Source: an uncultured Niabella sp. (GTDB lineage: Bacteria; Bacteroidota; Bacteroidia; Chitinophagales; Chitinophagaceae). From it: a stretch of 64,000 nt of DNA. The translations under genes and the position numbers were made by a program. The notes under the pieces are model-generated. The model did no database searches. It had not been told where the DNA came from and saw only the letters and a list, made by a program, of their open reading frames with translations. Below, in pieces: positions 63,692 through 64,000 of this stretch. Location: the NCBI GenBank assembly GCA_934486785.1, contig CAKSQK010000007.1:1-64000 (forward strand), in the 5' to 3' direction. How positions within the stretch are numbered: the stretch's first letter is position 1; each line of letters begins with the position of its first letter.

Positions 63692-64000
63692 CTGTTATTG
63701 TATTGCTGCGTGACGCCCGTTTGAACAGGATAAAAAGATAAATGACAACAGGTATGGTGGCAAGCCCCAGGTAAGTGCCATCCCTGCTACTCATAATTTC
63801 GGTAATGCTCAAGCCGCTTGATTTTTGATACCAGATCACCATCACCGCTGCCGCGTTATTGATAAAATGCGCCAGTATGGGCAACCACAGCCTGCCGCTG
63901 TATTGGTAAAGCAACCCCAGGATAATGCCCAAAGCCAACCGGGAAAGAAAACCATAGGCCGAAAAATGCACCAGGCTGAAAATAAGGCTCACGGCAATTA
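63681..64000 (-). CDS. CPBP-family intramembrane protease (partial, start beyond window)
   Basis: Only about 106 C-terminal residues are present; the frame remains open past the right edge (an internal GTG at 63992 is not the true start). The segment IFSLVHFS with the catalytic His and PILAHFINNAAAVMV with the third His-Asn motif match the CAAX protease/bacteriocin-processing (CPBP) family of glutamic intramembrane proteases. The motif with the catalytic Glu (EExxxR) is expected before the edge. It ends in a hydrophobic helix and a basic tail and overlaps cdsA by 11 bases. Confidence 0.85.
   Translation of the reverse strand, partial: IAVSLIFSLVHFSAYGFLSRLALGIILGLLYQYSGRLWLPILAHFINNAAAVMVIWYQKSSGLSITEIMSSRDGTYLGLATIPVVIYLFILFKRASRSNTITDGI

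Overview
The window looks like chromosome of a Bacteroidota bacterium, most likely a Chitinophagaceae-type member (inference from gene content, not a database match). Supporting signs are promoters with the Bacteroidota -7 box TAnnTTTG, many short lipoproteins and outer-membrane barrels, a truncated ATP synthase epsilon subunit beside atpD, a short PspC protein, a DUF4836-type lipoprotein and a MurQ/amino-sugar kinase pair. No tRNA, rRNA, CRISPR array, transposase or integrase was found.

Region 1 (1-7.4 kb) is accessory DNA, visibly more AT-rich than the rest. It is a tandem array of gene cassettes separated by about 135-base structured sites that resemble integron attC sites. Each of the three complete cassettes begins with a 9-10 base sequence whose exact reverse complement lies near its own end, at the left edge of the next site. 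This is the pattern expected of cassettes that circularise through an attC-like site. The cassettes carry a coiled-coil protein plus HdeD; a lipoprotein; a six-gene block (Crp/Fnr regulator, two envelope proteins, an alpha/beta hydrolase, an NTF2-like protein, a quinone-oxidoreductase-like enzyme); and a GNAT acetyltransferase. No integrase is visible.

Region 2 (7.4-20.4 kb) is core genome: a GNAT protein and a flavin oxidoreductase, the rpsF-rpsR-rplI operon with a possible structured RNA upstream, an RRM RNA-binding protein behind a perfect palindrome, atpD-atpC, an L,D-transpeptidase, a GNAT-like protein, a metallo-beta-lactamase-fold hydrolase, rlmN, and ppc with a possible attenuator in its leader. 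Region 3 (20.4-24 kb) is a second, smaller accessory patch: a decayed gene, a large lipoprotein with an HExxH zinc-protease motif and its lipoprotein partner, and a PspC gene.

Region 4 (24-46 kb) is mainly housekeeping: aconitase, an HD hydrolase, a desaturase, a YkuK-like nuclease, a small membrane protein followed by a striking array of six hairpins that share the loop CCGTAA, a radical SAM protein, a 2H phosphoesterase, apaG, lnt, gpsA, hemW, a BamA/TamA-like protein, an amino-sugar kinase with murQ, an ABC exporter and comM.

Region 5 (46-50 kb) is a tight operon of UbiA prenyltransferase, type III polyketide synthase, methyltransferase and flavoprotein. It is a probable phenolic-lipid or prenylated quinone pathway, with a YceI protein encoded divergently. 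Region 6 (50-64 kb) has two small oxidoreductase/CoA-binding genes, PDH E2, dnaX, a secreted alpha-toroid protein with a sugar permease, a low-molecular-weight phosphatase, hisS, a 30-residue membrane peptide, a DUF4836 lipoprotein, cdsA and a CPBP protease cut by the window edge.

The two signals most worth following are the attC-like cassette array at the left edge and the CCGTAA hairpin array at 29.1-29.3 kb.
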